Assembly (NCBI RefSeq): GCF_022605725.1
Contig: NC_065556.1
Span: 3,906,001-3,970,000, forward strand
DNA from: Anthonomus grandis grandis
Taxonomy: Eukaryota > Arthropoda > Insecta > Coleoptera > Curculionidae
Length of the DNA stretch: 64,000 nucleotides
Reading direction: 5' to 3'
Shown: piece after piece, positions 46,061 through 58,469 of the stretch
Layout of the letters: every line of letters begins with the position of its first letter
Position numbering within the stretch: the stretch's first letter is position 1
The notes under the pieces: generated by a model
What the model was told of the DNA's origin: nothing
Databases searched by the model: none
Seen by the model: the letters and a program-made list of their open reading frames with translations, nothing else
Made by a program: the position numbers and the translations under genes

Positions 46061-46330
46061 ACATTTTGCCCTGATGGCTTATCTCCACTAGTGGTAATAT
46101 ATTCTTTCTCGGAATTTTCAAGAACCTTCTTTTTTTGTAGCACTCATTTTTCTTTTAGTATTTTCTTCCTCTTCAGACTCAACTTCATCTATATTTCTTG
46201 TTTGTTTTCTCGACCCTATTAGGTCTTCGTCGCTTTCTGTTTCTGCGTCGCTTGATTCGGCTTGGAAACCACTGTCGTTTGTATCATTATGTACGGTTGC
46301 CTGTTCATTTGTTTTTGGGTGATCCAAATT
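46060..46330 (-). pseudogene. N-terminal fragment of a GGQN/DUF7869-type gene
   Basis: The frame 46118-46327 encodes an acidic, serine-rich N-terminus (DSGFQAESSDAETESDEDLI) ending in a KRK-rich stretch, then a shifted frame continues KKVLENSEKEYITTSGDK before LINE E begins. This layout (acidic leader, then 'L.N.G..Y....G') is the start of the same kind of protein as at 47850-49493. Only a stub remains, cut by LINE E. Confidence 0.45.
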
Positions 46331-47849
46331 GTTAGTGTCTATGTAATCATTTTAAAATCAGTTACTCAACCAGTTTCCAGTTCACTTGATGGTATGTACA
46401 TCTGTAAAATTTAAACATTCCTAATTTTCCAAATTTTCAAATATAAGCTGCTCATTTTTAATTAAATCTTGATTTTTTTAAAACAAGGCATCAGGATCGT
46501 AATATGGTGTTTCTTCTATAATAACATTTTAAACTATATTATAGGACTTTTGAAATGTCGGGGACTTGTCAATTTTAGGCACATTATCAGTCTTTTGCTT
46601 TTCTATTTCAGTCTTTGGTTTATTATAATCACAATTCGTTTCACATTTTTGTTTTCTTGTTGTTTTGCTAGGGACCTTAACGCGAGTGCGTGAGTTCTAT
46701 CATGGTAATTCATCTTCAATAGATAACATAAAAAATGGCATAAGTGCCAGTTATCGATCGTAGAGTTAAGTAAACTACAACTTCAATTTTAACTCTGCTG
46801 CGATGACAAAATATTTTTCGATGACAATAATATCACCCAGCCAGAAAGAATCTCATAAATCTTTGCTTTAAAGCATAATTTTTCAAGAACGAAATTTGCA
46901 TAAGAATAGCACAGCTTTATGGCCCTTATGCCAAGCACGCTTGAAAATAATTGTTTTGGCACAAGCGCCATCTCAATTTTCAAGAAAATTTACCTTATTA
47001 ACAATGTGACAATAATTATTAACTAAAAATACAGGTACTATAACATTATATTAATCCATAACTATCGATATCAGTATAATTAATTTTCTACCTTTGCATA
47101 TAAACGGCACAAACTAGCACCATGTAAAACTTACGACCGCATGGCATTTGTGTCATTTATACGCTTGAGCAAACATTAAAGCTGATTTTTATCAAATACA
47201 ATTTTTCGGCAGATATGCCGCTCGCACAATTCGACGCAGAAATAAAAATTCTATGCACTGGTACGCCTAACTCAGTTTTGACTATTTTGGTATTTGTGCC
47301 GTTTTGACTGGACAGCGTCGATATATTGTATAAGTAGAAAAGATATGTTGATATTTTGATAGTACAATGTTGAATTTTGAGAATGTTTCTTTAGAAATTC
47401 ATGTAATATTTGTTTTGAAATAATATTCTCTGAATAGACTAGAAAAGTTTTTTAATACACTTAAAGAAAACCAGAGGTCAATGGACCAGAATACGAAAAT
47501 ATGAAACCCATTGGCCTTAGAATTTTGAGCACACCTTTCGAATATGTCATGTCAAGACAGCTACAAAAAAAACTGGAATAGCAGTATCTGGTTCAGTAAA
47601 AACATTGGTATCCAGGTTTTTTGTATTCGCTACACATCTAGGACTCTTACCCCGCAGCATAATGTGCGATTGATCTAGTAGCTGATTCACATCACTGATT
47701 GTGTGACCAGTGTTGCCATAAGTTTAAGTAATAGGGTGGCACTAGAAGAAGAACACACTTCCACTTTCGGGATCTAGGCTCAGATCTAAGACTTTCATTC
47801 CTCATACCAAATATCAAAAAGCATTTGTATTCTAAGAGGGACCATTGAC
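46331..47849. other. Non-coding stretch, nothing recognised
   Basis: 3' flank of the gene at 47850-49493. Several words around GGCA(T/C)AAGTGCC recur (near 46735, 46935, 47105, 47285) but no defined repeat unit could be drawn. Confidence 0.3.
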
Positions 47850-49493
47850 TTAATAACCTTCAACATAACGAGATATTGACTTAAAGTCCTGAGGCTGCAT
47901 TTTAACCACAATAAATTTGCGACTAACGCCTCCCTCAAAATGGATCCAATCATCAGGAGTAAATATGTTTGTAAGCTTCCTTTTTGATTTTTCTATAAGG
48001 GCAAAATCGTGGTCGCACTCCATGAACGAATGGCCCGAGACAAAAAATTGATGATCTACGCTTTTGATGTGGGTATGTTGCACAATATAGGTCCATAATT
48101 TTACTATATTTTTATTTTTATTTTGTCCGCCGCAGTTGTCACTGAAAGCGTCTCTATGGGTAATAGAGGGGCAGATGGGGCAGACATTCAATATATTTGA
48201 TTAGACATGATAAAACCTCCTGAGACCCTTTTGCTGCTATTCCTTCATGCCACATATACATGTTGCCAGAACCAGTAGCTAGTAGATCATGTATTCCAAG
48301 GTTGTATGTCCAAAGTTGACGTAAATAGTACACTTTGCTGCATGTAACAAATGGAGTGGGTAGAGTTTTTCCCAGGGCAAAACATATGGCACGACGAGTT
48401 TGGGGGGATTCTTTAGCTAAGATAGTGGCCTGATTCTTCAAGGATTTAACGGAAGACACTTTCCTTAAATGAATCTCGTGGTCGCGGAGTAAGGCTCTTT
48501 TTTCTTCAGAACCTGGATCTAGGGCATCCATTTTGATTTTTAAAATATCGCAGCTTGAGCAAGTTTCGGTGTAAGGCCGGTGAAAACTAAGGTTGAACTG
48601 AGTGTTAAAAATATCACGGTATTTGCTGATTTTTACAGGATCTGTTCGTCGTTGTGAACAAAAGTCTTTATACAAACTGTACATTTTTGAAATATTTAAT
48701 TTTGGAGATAGATATTTACGGTTTGGGTTATCTTTCTTGTATAATGGCTAATAAACTTAGGAAAGGAATTTATATACTCTTTCACTAAATTGATAGTGTC
48801 CTCGCTTAGTTTATTTCCAGGAGTATGACGACCTCTTTGATCTGTATGGTCGATTCCTGTTTCTTTATGTTTACTGACAGCGTTATAGAACCTCTTCTGA
48901 GAAATATCCCATTTACACAAAAAAAACTGCTTACAAACGCGATAATGTTTCAACGTTATGATTGTGCTGACGTTTTTTGAGAAACTGCAATTCGATTGGA
49001 ATATGCTTTGAAACACATGAAACAATGAATGAAGTTTGCAAGTCCCAACCATTTTGTTTCTTTCCGAGATCCCAGAAATCTGAAAATATAGACATGCACC
49101 CTTCTTCGGTAAAATGTTCATTAGATTTGTATCTACAAATGTGATTGTACGGTTTAACTGATTTTGCCTCATGAACTTCACCCCGCCATCCAACGTACAT
49201 TTGGCCAGAGTTACACTTTAGTTTTGCTGCGGATCGCTTCCACTATACTATTTTTCGTGTTCCTTTCTTGGATGTACTTGCTTGAGGTTCTCTTTCTGCT
49301 ATGCTAAGCTCTGAATCTGAAGAAGATTGTGAACTATTTTGATTTGGGACGTAGTCCATATCAACATCGGAATTATCACTAAACGGATCTAAAATTTTTT
49401 GAAAAATAACGTCAAGGAAACCATATTTCAACAAATTATATAGCACTTTAAGAACTTACCATTTTGGTCTTCATCAGAAGTAACCATTTTGAT
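47850..49493 (-). pseudogene. RNase H-like transposase-type gene (GGQN motif, DUF7869-like)
   Basis: A spliced minus-strand gene of a family common in insect genomes; I believe its core is DUF7869, a predicted DDE-type fold. Exon 1 (49493-49471) encodes MVTSDEDQN and ends at a perfect donor (GTAAGT, 49470-49465). Exon 2 starts after TTTTCAAAAAATTTTAG at about 49392 with DPFSDNSDVDMDYVPNQNSS. A stop follows TRKIV. Then come WRGEVHEAKSVKPYNHICRY, KSNEHFTEE and FWDLGKKQ. Shifted segments give FCSQRRTDPVKISKYRDIFN, the zinc-ligand-like TCSSCDILK, RAICFALGKTLPTP, LRQLWTYNLGIHDL, then SDNCGGQNKNKNI and GHSFMECDHDFALIEKSKRK, ending ISRYVEGY. In relatives I recall, the first motif is FDL..TLPTP; here Asp appears as Ala. 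Several frame breaks and a stop: a pseudogene. Confidence 0.75.
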
Positions 49494-49984
49494 TTTAAAA
49501 AAACTTCAAAATAACTTAAAAACCGTAAAAACTTGCAAAACTTAACCTTTTCCACTTCGCGCGTAATCTACTAAATGACTGACGCTTGAGTGGCAAAGGG
49601 GTTCAAGCGCACTTAGTTCCTTATGCCAATTAACAAAACGGGCGACTGAATCTGCTGATTTTCTCAAAAGTTCATAGAGAGCAGCACTAGTATTGAAACG
49701 CAATTAGTTCTTTGCCATGATATAAAATAAGGTTTAACCATTCAGTTTTTACACTTAGATCGACTTCTGAAAAAATGTCACTTGGACCCCTTGGCTTCTG
49801 ACCCCCTCAATTGGTCATTTCAAGTTAATCGTTCATATTCGTCATACACAATGACCTCTACGTTGTGGTCTTTAAAAAGATTTTGTTTGACCACAGATAA
49901 ATATTGAGTATTTTTTATTACCTAATTACTAAACCCTATCAATCTACATCATCCGTTTTGTAAATCATTAAAAAAAATAAAAAA

Positions 49985-50062
49985 GAAGAGACAATGTCGA
50001 GATTTGAACCCGGGATCACTTCAGTTTAACATTAATTAATCCATCACGTGACTAAAATAAGA
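49985..50062 (-). repeat. tRNA-derived SINE head (candidate)
   Basis: On the minus strand TAGTCACGTGATGG (50054-50041) resembles a pol III A box and CGGGTTCAAATC (50012-50001) a B box, at tRNA-like spacing, followed downstream by a T-rich tract. This is the promoter part of a tRNA or a tRNA-derived SINE. The cloverleaf is imperfect, so a SINE or tRNA pseudogene is more likely than a working tRNA. Confidence 0.5.
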
Positions 50063-50585
50063 TATGCAATTAGTGGTACAGGTGGCGCTGGCGCTGGCAC
50101 CATCGCTACCGACCAACGACCGGCCACCCGCTTTTGTAATATTTTGGTGTTGTTTCCATGGGCGAAGTTAGAGCCTCAAAAATGGGGGGGCTAAAGCCCT
50201 CATCCAGGGGCAGAGTTACACGAAGAGGTGAGGGGGTGGCCATCAAAGAAAAGTCCGCCGGAGGTAGCAAATTTTTTGGTGGGCACCTTCATTTTCACTT
50301 ATAAGCCGTTAAAATTATTAAAAAAAAAAGAATAGTCTTAAACAGCTTCTATTCTAATTTGCTGTACTATATACATAATATCATGAATTTGTTTTACTTT
50401 TATTTTCATATTAGGTTTGATCCAAGGAACACGTTTCTGAATTTTATTGCAATATCCATAATGTATGAACCATTCTGTATATGTATTGGAGTATATTGCA
50501 TACACACCAAAAGTCAAAAGTCGCTAGTTTTTAAAAACATTCTAAACTTTCAAGAAAAATTTCAAAGTTCAAAATAATATCATTT

Positions 50586-50800
50586 TAATATCTAATTGTC
50601 GGACTTAATTAATTTAGACAAAGTTAAACACGACGTTTCGGTTGGTAAGTATCTCCAATCATTATTATATTAAAATGTTATATTAAGTGTAAACTAGCAG
50701 TTTACACTTGGTAACGGTTGGAGATACTTACCAACCAAAACGTCGTGTTTAACTTTGTTTAAATTAATTAAGAAAATGCAAATCCGACAATTAGATATTA
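50586..50800. repeat. Nested palindrome inside the hAT element
   Basis: Three concentric inverted pairs: TAATATCTAATTGTCGGA (50586-50603 with 50783-50800), a 51-bp pair (50608-50658 with 50718-50768, two mismatches seen) and a central 10-bp hairpin AGTGTAAACT with loop AGC (50686-50708). Within the 51-bp arm, GGTTGG...CCAACC precedes GAAACG, an arrangement loosely like the motif at 62883. Confidence 0.8.
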
Positions 50801-50921
50801 CTTCTCCATTGTCTCCCACCTTCAAAACCAATATCATTTTAATAAAACGCAATAATTCTTCAAAAATAGTAAAAGCAACATTTATTTAAAATGTCCTTAA
50901 ATAAAATGAAATCCAATAAAA

Positions 50922-51540
50922 TTATCTTATAACTACTCTAATAAAAGTTTTCGATTTCCTTTTTTTAAAAACTTTTAAAATTTCATCTGGCGACAATGAC
51001 TTTGTTAGACCACTTTCAATACTAAGAGTGGTTAGTGCTAAAGAACTAAATCGATCCTGACCCATCGTTGACCTAAACCAATTTTTAATTCTTCTCATTG
51101 TTGAGAAAGAGCGTTCGCAGGGCGCTGAAGGAATTGGAAAAACTAATGCTATTTGCATAAGGGTATAATGCATTTGGAAAAGTCTCTTTTCTTAATACAT
51201 CTTTAATATCAGAAATGGTAATGTTGTGGCTCTGGCTTTTATTTATGCAATTCCCAATAACGGTCATTTCTGCTTTTAATAACTCCTTATCGATTAAAAA
51301 GGTATCTCCATACAATTTAATGAATTCCAAACTACCATCAAAATCCATCTGCAAAAAATTGAAGACAGGTTTAGCTAATTTCTGACTGTCGGAAGAAAAT
51401 CTTATTTTTAGATGATTTATTATATTGTCGAGAGACCTATAATAAATTGAAATTAGCCAAAACTTTTGTGCCTCGTTTTTTATCAAAGGTGAATTTAAAA
51501 ACGTTTCTTCGTGTATTGCGGAAGTGGAAGCTTCAACCAC
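50922..51540 (-). pseudogene. hAT transposase, C-terminal part
   Basis: The end of a hAT transposase. The frame 51085-51540 is part of the catalytic/insertion region: AQKFWLISIYYRSLDNIINH, FSSDSQKLAKPVFNFLQMDF, then KETFPNALYPYANSI. After a frameshift near 51150 the frame 50922-51173 carries the hAT dimerisation (hATC) motif PSAPCERSFSTMRRIKNWFR followed by STMGQDRFSSLALTTLSIES. Its type resembles the ZMYM1-like group of hAT proteins. The N-terminal zinc finger and the catalytic Asp residues are missing. Confidence 0.85.
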
Positions 51541-51669
51541 ATATTCTTTAAGTCTTATACTTTCTGTTTTTTTACGTTTTGAACAATTTTTTTGGGGGAG
51601 CTAATTTCATTTTAAAGGGGGCTAAGCCCCCCCAAGCCCTCCCCTAACTCCGCCCATTGTTGTTTCCTT

Positions 51670-52770
51670 TTGTGTTTGGTGTTTGTTTCACGTTTTGGGT
51701 GGTGAACTTGCTTACCATCTTAACAAATGGCCATATTGGATCAAATCAGGTATATTATTTCATATTTTAAGGGTTTAAATATCGACAGGAGTTATTTTTT
51801 TATTGGCTGTTTTATTTGCTTCTGCCATGTGTTCATGGACATGGGCAGTCATATTGTGCAATAAACTTAAATTACGTTTATGGCTTTTTGCAGCAGCAGT
51901 CTATCTTTATAAGCTCCATTAGGTAAAAGGAATCATCCTGAGATGTGACATTTGTACGTTACTTAAAGGTCGTAAGGACGTTAAAATGATTTGCCATATA
52001 GACCAAAAAGTACGAAAAACGACATCTTCAAGACGCCATTTTGCTACCTAGGTAGTAATATTACTAGTAATATTTTTAACCAACAGGTTTTAATGATTGT
52101 CTGCAGAACATTTTATCAGATGTATATTAAGCAAATGGTAAAACTTTTAATTTGTGGTTAAATGGTAAAAGTTTTAATTTTGATTCTAAGGTCGACGATA
52201 AAAAATTAACAAATAATTTTGCTGAATGAGTTATGATATGTGATCATGCGTTGACTCACACACGAGGACTAGTGGGATTGTTGCAGAATTATTGACAATT
52301 TTTTTACTTCATTTAATTAGATCACTGAATTTGCAGTTTCCATTTATAGCATTCTATCTGACTACATTACGCAAAATTTGTGACTGCCTATTCGTACATA
52401 TTTTAAAACTGATATTTCAATTCAAATTCTTTCTATACAAATACATTAGAAAACTTAACAAAAAGACTGATTTGATTTCTTTTATAAATCTTTTGCAGAT
52501 GACTGACTGAAGTATTCTGCTAAAAGTTTAATTCATGATAATGATAGATTAATTTGTTTGTGCTACATGTTTTTCTAGCTGATGACAGAGTATTTCCTCT
52601 TGAACTTGTCAAAACTAACAGACAAACCAAAATCTTGGCTGATCTCGGATATTATAAAAGAATGTGAATATCTTATGTCACTGCACAAATTTTGCAAACC
52701 TGTTATATCCCTTTTTGGCAAAGGTGGCTGAATACTTGGCCAATATTTTGATTTTCTTGATAGAGAGTTC
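51670..52770. other. Non-coding stretch, nothing recognised
   Basis: No conserved reading frame. A possible old intronic or repeat sequence. Confidence 0.3.
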
Positions 52771-52779
52771 TTTTCAGGA

Positions 52780-53290
52780 TGGTATGTTTCCTGATAGATA
52801 AAATGTCTCAGATTTGTCCAATTCATAGAAAGAGAACACTTGATAGGATTCAGAACTATCGTGCAATTTAAATATTAAAGTCAATTTTAAAAATATATGA
52901 AAGAGCTTTCATAATAAACACCTAATTAAATATCTGGATAGCTGGTGGATGAGTTGAAGAATTGTGGTATCTGGTGAGTTGTGATTGACTGAATTATCTT
53001 GTACCTCAGTAATCGATCTCTGGGAGTGTTTTGAAAGTAGATGTGGTAATGAATATTTATTATCATATCGAGAGCTGCATGGTAGAGGTATGCCGGAGGG
53101 TAGCGTACCGCGCCCTACCTTATTTATTGCCTATGTTCATGATATATTAAACTCTATTACTGTTGGACACTGAAGAAATTGTTTGTAGATGATACTACAT
53201 CTGTCGAACTAAATGAATTAATTTCTGTAGTGAAATTAAAAAACTAAGCATTTGTTTATAGTCATTGGAATGTGACTATAGTGGGAGAAC
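52780..53290 (+). pseudogene. LINE F, short RT relic
   Basis: A plus-strand RT remnant. Before 52985 the frames suggest ICPIHRKRTLDRIQNYRAI and LKIYERAFI ('P..KKG....NYRPISIL...KI.E...'). The frame 52985-53173 contains RGMPEGSVPRPTLFIAYVHD, the GVPQGSVLGPTLFIIYVND block with substitutions, and just beyond its stop a shifted LFVDDTTSVEL is the active-site box (VDD). Heavily decayed. Confidence 0.65.
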
Positions 53291-54540
53291 TGCTGCCTGG
53301 CTTTTTCCCCAAATAGGTACTAGTCCCCAAGGAGAATACTAGTGGGCTGTTCTTAATTAGTTTTTATGTTCATCGCACAATCACAGTTTATATGGCGCTG
53401 AACCAATTAGCTTCAGAAATGAAACAAACTTGTACAGTACAAAATATGCTCGTTTATTAGATCCAAATATAGGAAAATGGAACAGTTATTCTTTAAGGCA
53501 GTTGTAAACTGTGGATTGTCTTTGCTGTCCTTCTGTAAACTTAATTTAACCTTAATTACAATCACTTTGGCTTCTTAGCAGGTCACGCACTTTCTACTAA
53601 CTCGTAACAATGGTGCTTTACTATAATCACAATGGGTTAAGTACTTTAACATATTGCATCAACACATGACGACCGAACTCATAACTAGAGATAATAATAC
53701 AGGTAGTTTTTAACTGTAGAGTATAAGGGTATTTATGGACCTTCACTAGGTCACTAAAAGTGTAAAGACAGAGAGGGAAAAACTCGTCTGGAGTATTAGG
53801 GGTAATAAGGGAAACCTCCGTGAGCAACTTCTTACTGCGACTGTGCCTCAACTTGACTGTGACAGTAACTTAACTCGACTGTGTAAACTAAACTTTGACC
53901 ATGTGACTTTTTACCAGCTTGTTTTACTTAGTAGGTGTAAAAGTGCCCAATAAGTGCTTATTTCATATAAAAAAGGGATGAGAAAAACGGCTTAAGATCT
54001 AAGAACCTGACAGTTTCATGACAATTTATGGCTTATATTTATGGTCTTAGCTTTTAAAAGTAACCACTTAAACTTGATTATTTTATGACGAAATAAGAAT
54101 CAATACATCTTAATTACAGAAAAGGGTGTTCTTGGGTTATTTCCCAACAGTCATAATAACAAACCTATTCCTAATTTCAAGAGACAAACTTAAAATTGCC
54201 ATATAAACGAAGAGGGAATAAAAACAAGCAAATTATCTCACCCTTGTCTGCAATCCCTCGGACAGGGTAAGATACACCCTTAAAATCTAAAATAAAAAGG
54301 GGGTTGAGTGATACATTATCTTAAAACTCTTGAAAAGTGCTTTCCAATGATACCATAGAAAGTCACAATTCAGAAAATTCTCCTCTGTTTATTAAGGAAA
54401 ACAATAAATAAAAACTTTATACTTTAACTACTTTCAAATTCTTCACGTACATTTATAAACTTTTCTCTGCATAAAGCACGGCATTCCTGAACTATTTTAT
54501 TACATTCTATTCCTGAACTATTCTAATCAGGTTGCATTTT
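53291..54540. other. Non-coding stretch, possible LTR-like sequence
   Basis: No coding block. The composition (CTTAATTAC..., repeated GACTGTG words near 53835-53885) is slightly different from the surroundings, but no TG...CA ends with a target duplication could be drawn. Confidence 0.3.
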
Positions 54541-55060
54541 TCAGGTGACTAAAAAACGCAACAGATATTAGGGCGACCCTACAAAAAGGAGTCAAGGTGT
54601 GTTAGGTCTGGACATCTAGGTGACTATTCAATAGGACCTCTTTTTCCAATCCACTGGTTAGTATAATGACTATTTAAGCATTATACGAACACAACGAGGA
54701 AGTGCTCCAGGCTGTTGAAATTGTAGTAGGCATACTTCTACAGATAAATTTTCATGTATGTCCCTCTGAATTTTTCCTGTACTATTAGTGGTTCGATAAA
54801 CCTCAGTAGCATTTCAGCATACATGTCGCCATTTAAATTTCTTGGTATAAATATTAGGCCGATAATATCATCTTCCATTACACCAGCCCAAACATACGTG
54901 TAGGTTCTTGCCATTTCAATAACGACAGTTTTGCTTATTAAAATGCTCAGTTATATAAAAGGTACACTCATTCACTGAAGCAATCTTGAAACAAGTAATC
55001 CATTGGAAATTTAAAACTTTTTCCAACCAATCGGCGTTAACCTAGGGTCAGAGTTCACAA
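54540..55060 (-). pseudogene. Mariner-like transposase relic (DUF4817-type)
   Basis: Minus-strand catalytic part of a mariner-like transposase. In order from the right: CTFYITEHFNKQNCRYW (first Asp region), VWAGVMEDDIIGLIFIPRNL then NGDMYAEMLLRFIEPLIVQ in one readable stretch, the worn second-Asp region (EHFLVVFV where relatives have 'QDGAPPH'), and NQWIGKRGPIE followed by SPRCPDLTHLDSFL (third Asp). Multiple stops. The relative at 10902-12350 belongs to the same broad group. Confidence 0.75.
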
Positions 55061-55209
55061 GACTCCTCCATATTTCTCGTGAAGAGTCTGGTGTACTCCA
55101 AGTTTCTGTTACTGATGTCTTTGAGTGAGTTAAAGCCGAGTTTATAGCATCCCTATAGTCCATGGCATCCCTGTAGTTTTCTCGCACTCATATAAATTTG
55201 TGCTTGCCT

Positions 55210-56560
55210 AAGTTTTATATAGTAATTTTATTCTATAATTAAATAGGAAAATATTTTCGCAATTTTGGAAAAAATCTATCTTAAACCTATTTAAAGATAG
55301 AAATGGGTCAAATGTTTAAAATTATTGCCCTATAACAAATACATCATTGATCTCGAAATTGTTTGAGGTATTGGTGACTAATCTTAGAGTTGCTTCATTG
55401 TTTAAGCATGTTATTATGGGAAGCATGGCTTCATGAGGGTTCGGTACACCATTACCAACCTTTTGGATTACGAACAGGCTTTGTTGAATTTGGAGAATAG
55501 GTGGTAGGCCTTGCTTGTCAGGAAACTTGCGACGTTGGGAATTTTTTGCAATCTATTGGGGTGGTTTGGTGACTTTCTTAAGGACAGTATCTTCAGAGCT
55601 TGAGATTACATCAAGTGTTCCTCAGGGCAAGAATCTCTCTGCATTCCTCATTGATTGTTTCACCAATAATATTCAATCTGTTTTTTCTTGAACATCATTT
55701 CTGACTTTTACAGATGATTTAAAAATATTTAGGGTCATAAGTTCACTTTCAACGTGTAAGTAACTGATCCTAATGGCTTTTTGGTGTTGTGCAAAAGAAA
55801 TAGATTAGTTTTGAGTACCAATAAAAAAAGTAATAGCATTAAATCGTAAGAAGAAGCCATTTACACTTTCAATTAGCAATGGGATAATTTTCAGCTTGAG
55901 CGTCATTATCTTGTTAAGCATTTGACGATATGGATTCGTCCTGAATCTACTTTTTCTCAGCATATTGATTACATATTAAATAGAGCAATGGGATTATTAG
56001 GTAGTTTTATAAACCTTGCTGGGATTTGATAATATATTTGTATTGAAGGATTTTTACTGTATCCTGGTCAGATCAGTTTTATAATACGCACCTGCATTTC
56101 GCAGACATTTCATGCTGTCCATAAGGACAGAATAGAATGCGTCCAACAAAAATGTTTACAAATGAATGGTCTAAAATTGAATATTTATTCAACATTTAAA
56201 CTTATCTTCTTTGGATGGCAAAAAGCAATATATAGAGGTTGTAACTTTTTATAAAATAGTTTATAATATATTGGATGCCCCTGATCTGCTTGCAGCTATT
56301 GGTTTTCATATATTGCCCATTAATTCTAGAAATAAATTACTTTTTAATATTAATTTTCGCAGAAATAACTATGGATTTAATATTTTAATTTCTAGAATAT
56401 GTAATTTGACATTTTCTGTGGAAAAAAAATATTGACCTCTTTTATGATTCAATTAATAGATTAAGTGCCAAATTAAAAAAAGTTTTATACTGAATTGTTG
56501 TTATACTCAACTTGGTGTTTGTTTTGTATTGCCTCTAACTCTGTAGTTTAACCTGCGTGT
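55210..56560 (+). pseudogene. LINE G, decayed RT
   Basis: A plus-strand LINE RT related to LINE A/B. Frames give FKDRNGSNV and NYCPITNTSLISKLFEVLV near 55340, EITSSVPQGKNLSAFLIDCF near 55620, and FTDDLKIFRVISSLSTC near 55720, where the active-site [YF]ADD has become TDD but DLKIFR is kept. After stops, ERMWI-like regions give way to the C-terminal frame 56211-56435 (KQYIEVVTFYKIVYNILDAP, HILPINSRNKLLF). Inactive. Confidence 0.72.
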
Positions 56561-57876
56561 CTGCTTTCTCTTCTATCACTAATTGATTGATTTTAATGGC
56601 TTGAATGTTATTGTTTTGTGAAATATTAATAAGAGGATAAGAGCTTTAAGCCCGCCATCTTACTATGTATCAAATATTATATTAGTACTATTTACTGTTT
56701 TCTAAGTTAGATGTTGATATACATGTACATGCATGTACATAATTATAGAATATTTGGAATAGAAAATAGAAACTTTAGATATCTGCTTAAAATCTACATT
56801 TTAATTTTATCCAAATGTAATGGCTTAAGATGCTATTGTATAAGGTATTTGATTAAGGGTGGCGAGGTACCATATGTTAGCAATTGAGAAAGCATTACTT
56901 ATTAAAAGGTTAATACTTATTGTTTTCGCTATAACTCCGAAACTAATGAAGATATCGACCTGCATCATTCACATTCGTTTTTTGTAAATTAATTATAACT
57001 TTTCAAGATATAATAATTATGTAATTCCATTTAAATTCCATAGAAAATTAAAAAAAGACGATAATTATTTCAAATAACACCAAGGAAATTAATATAACAT
57101 AACAATTGATTCCTTTTATCTAGCAAACCCTCTTTTCTTAAACGAAGTTAATACATTCAGTTAAGCTAAACCAAATTACAAATGAATCACTTATTTCACA
57201 AACTCGATAAATCCGTCATTTGACATGTTTGACATTTTGTGATAAATCGTTTCTATATAGGCTATGAGCACCATTTGTTTTATAAACCATACAAATCGAT
57301 ACACTTACCAACGCGTTAACCGGCATTGAAAACTATGTTTACTTTTAAAACCCGTTATTTCCAGGATTTGGCGGGTATCTGAAACAAACTGCTAGATGTA
57401 AACTTATCGTGATTTACTAATACGCGCGTTAACGTTCGTTTAAAATGGAATAAAACCGAAATAAGCTCAAAAAAAGCGTAAAAAAGTCTTATATGGCAGT
57501 GTAAAAGAATGAAAAAGGCAAGAATCAAAGACTAGGACTAAATAAATTATAGAGAAAACATTGTTGTTATAAAATTGTAGAAATGTTACCGGAGGAGGTA
57601 AATCTGGGAATTTTTAATAAATTTTAAATTTTTGGCTCCAAAAATTAGCAAGATGCTTATTTTCAATCCCTTATACTGGCAGTTCAGTTCAGCGCAGACA
57701 AACAAAAGTGCATACAAGTATAAAATTAACTATAGTTTAGGACCTCTCTTAGTATACAAAAGTGCATTTCTTAATCTTTATTCTATTGGAAGCTTATCAG
57801 ATCGTGTTCATGGATTATGTTTGCTTTTATCTGCTGAAAAATTGCCTCAAGCTCTACGCGAAAAAAATACTTCCTT
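56561..57876. other. Non-coding stretch, nothing recognised
   Basis: AT-rich. The word ATGTACATGCATGTACAT near 56724 is a short perfect palindrome. The 84-codon frame ending at 57886 runs into the element terminus and is not a recognised protein. Confidence 0.35.
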
Positions 57877-58469
57877 AGAACATTGAAAGGCTAGAATTAG
57901 CATTGCATTGGAACTATGGGCAGTTTGTTTGCTTGCAACATCTCTGATGTAATGATGCCAAATGCTTATGTAGAAATGGCAAAAAAAAACACACTTTATA
58001 ATATCATAAGAATTTGTCACGTAGTTCGACAGGCGTAAAATAATACTATTCCTCTTTAATAAAATATGAAGCATTTTTTTCCATAAAATATGATAAGATA
58101 CTCTGTAAAAAATGTAACATTCAAAGTTAAATGAATGTAGATAACGTTCCTATATTAGAGAAGAAGGCAACAACATCGCAACGCCGCACAGTGTTGCAAC
58201 CAATGGACAAAAATGCACAAATAAAGTATTTAATTTTTAAAACATTCTTGGTGTTATGTTTAGCAAAATACCCGAGTAAGATAAAACTTCCAAGATAAGG
58301 CAGGTACTTATAACTTTTTTTATTCAGAAATTTTTGGATAATAAAAACATTTTATACCGATAAAGATTTGTGGTTATTTTTAGAAGTTTAGTTTAAAATA
58401 AAATTGTTGTAGTGTGCACTAGTGTTTTAAAGTTAATATATTTTTAATTTGTACAGTGTACACTTAAGT

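Larger units (their letters stand above)
50150..51667 (-). mobile_element. Non-autonomous hAT element with 8-bp target duplication
   Basis: The element spans 50158-51659 between two copies of TTGTTTCC (50150-50157 and 51660-51667), the 8-bp duplication expected of hAT. The ends are inverted: ATGGGCGAAGTTAG on the left and, reverse complemented, CAATGGGCGGAGTTAG on the right, both followed by G-rich sequence with GGGGGGGCT. It keeps only the 3' part of a hAT transposase, so it needs an enzyme from elsewhere. A palindromic sequence (50586-50800) sits in its middle. Confidence 0.88.

Noticed and set aside
46789..46983. 64-residue minus-strand frame
   Set aside because: No homology, weak context, lies in the 3' flank of the transposase-type gene.
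53291..54540. LTR retrotransposon or endogenous virus
   Set aside because: No paired ends, target duplication, gag, pol or env blocks could be found.
56211..56435. Independent 74-residue gene
   Set aside because: It is the C-terminal remainder of the LINE G reverse transcriptase in one frame.
57632..57886. 84-residue gene left of the RAG1-like element
   Set aside because: The frame ends inside the element's terminal repeat and shows no conserved domain.
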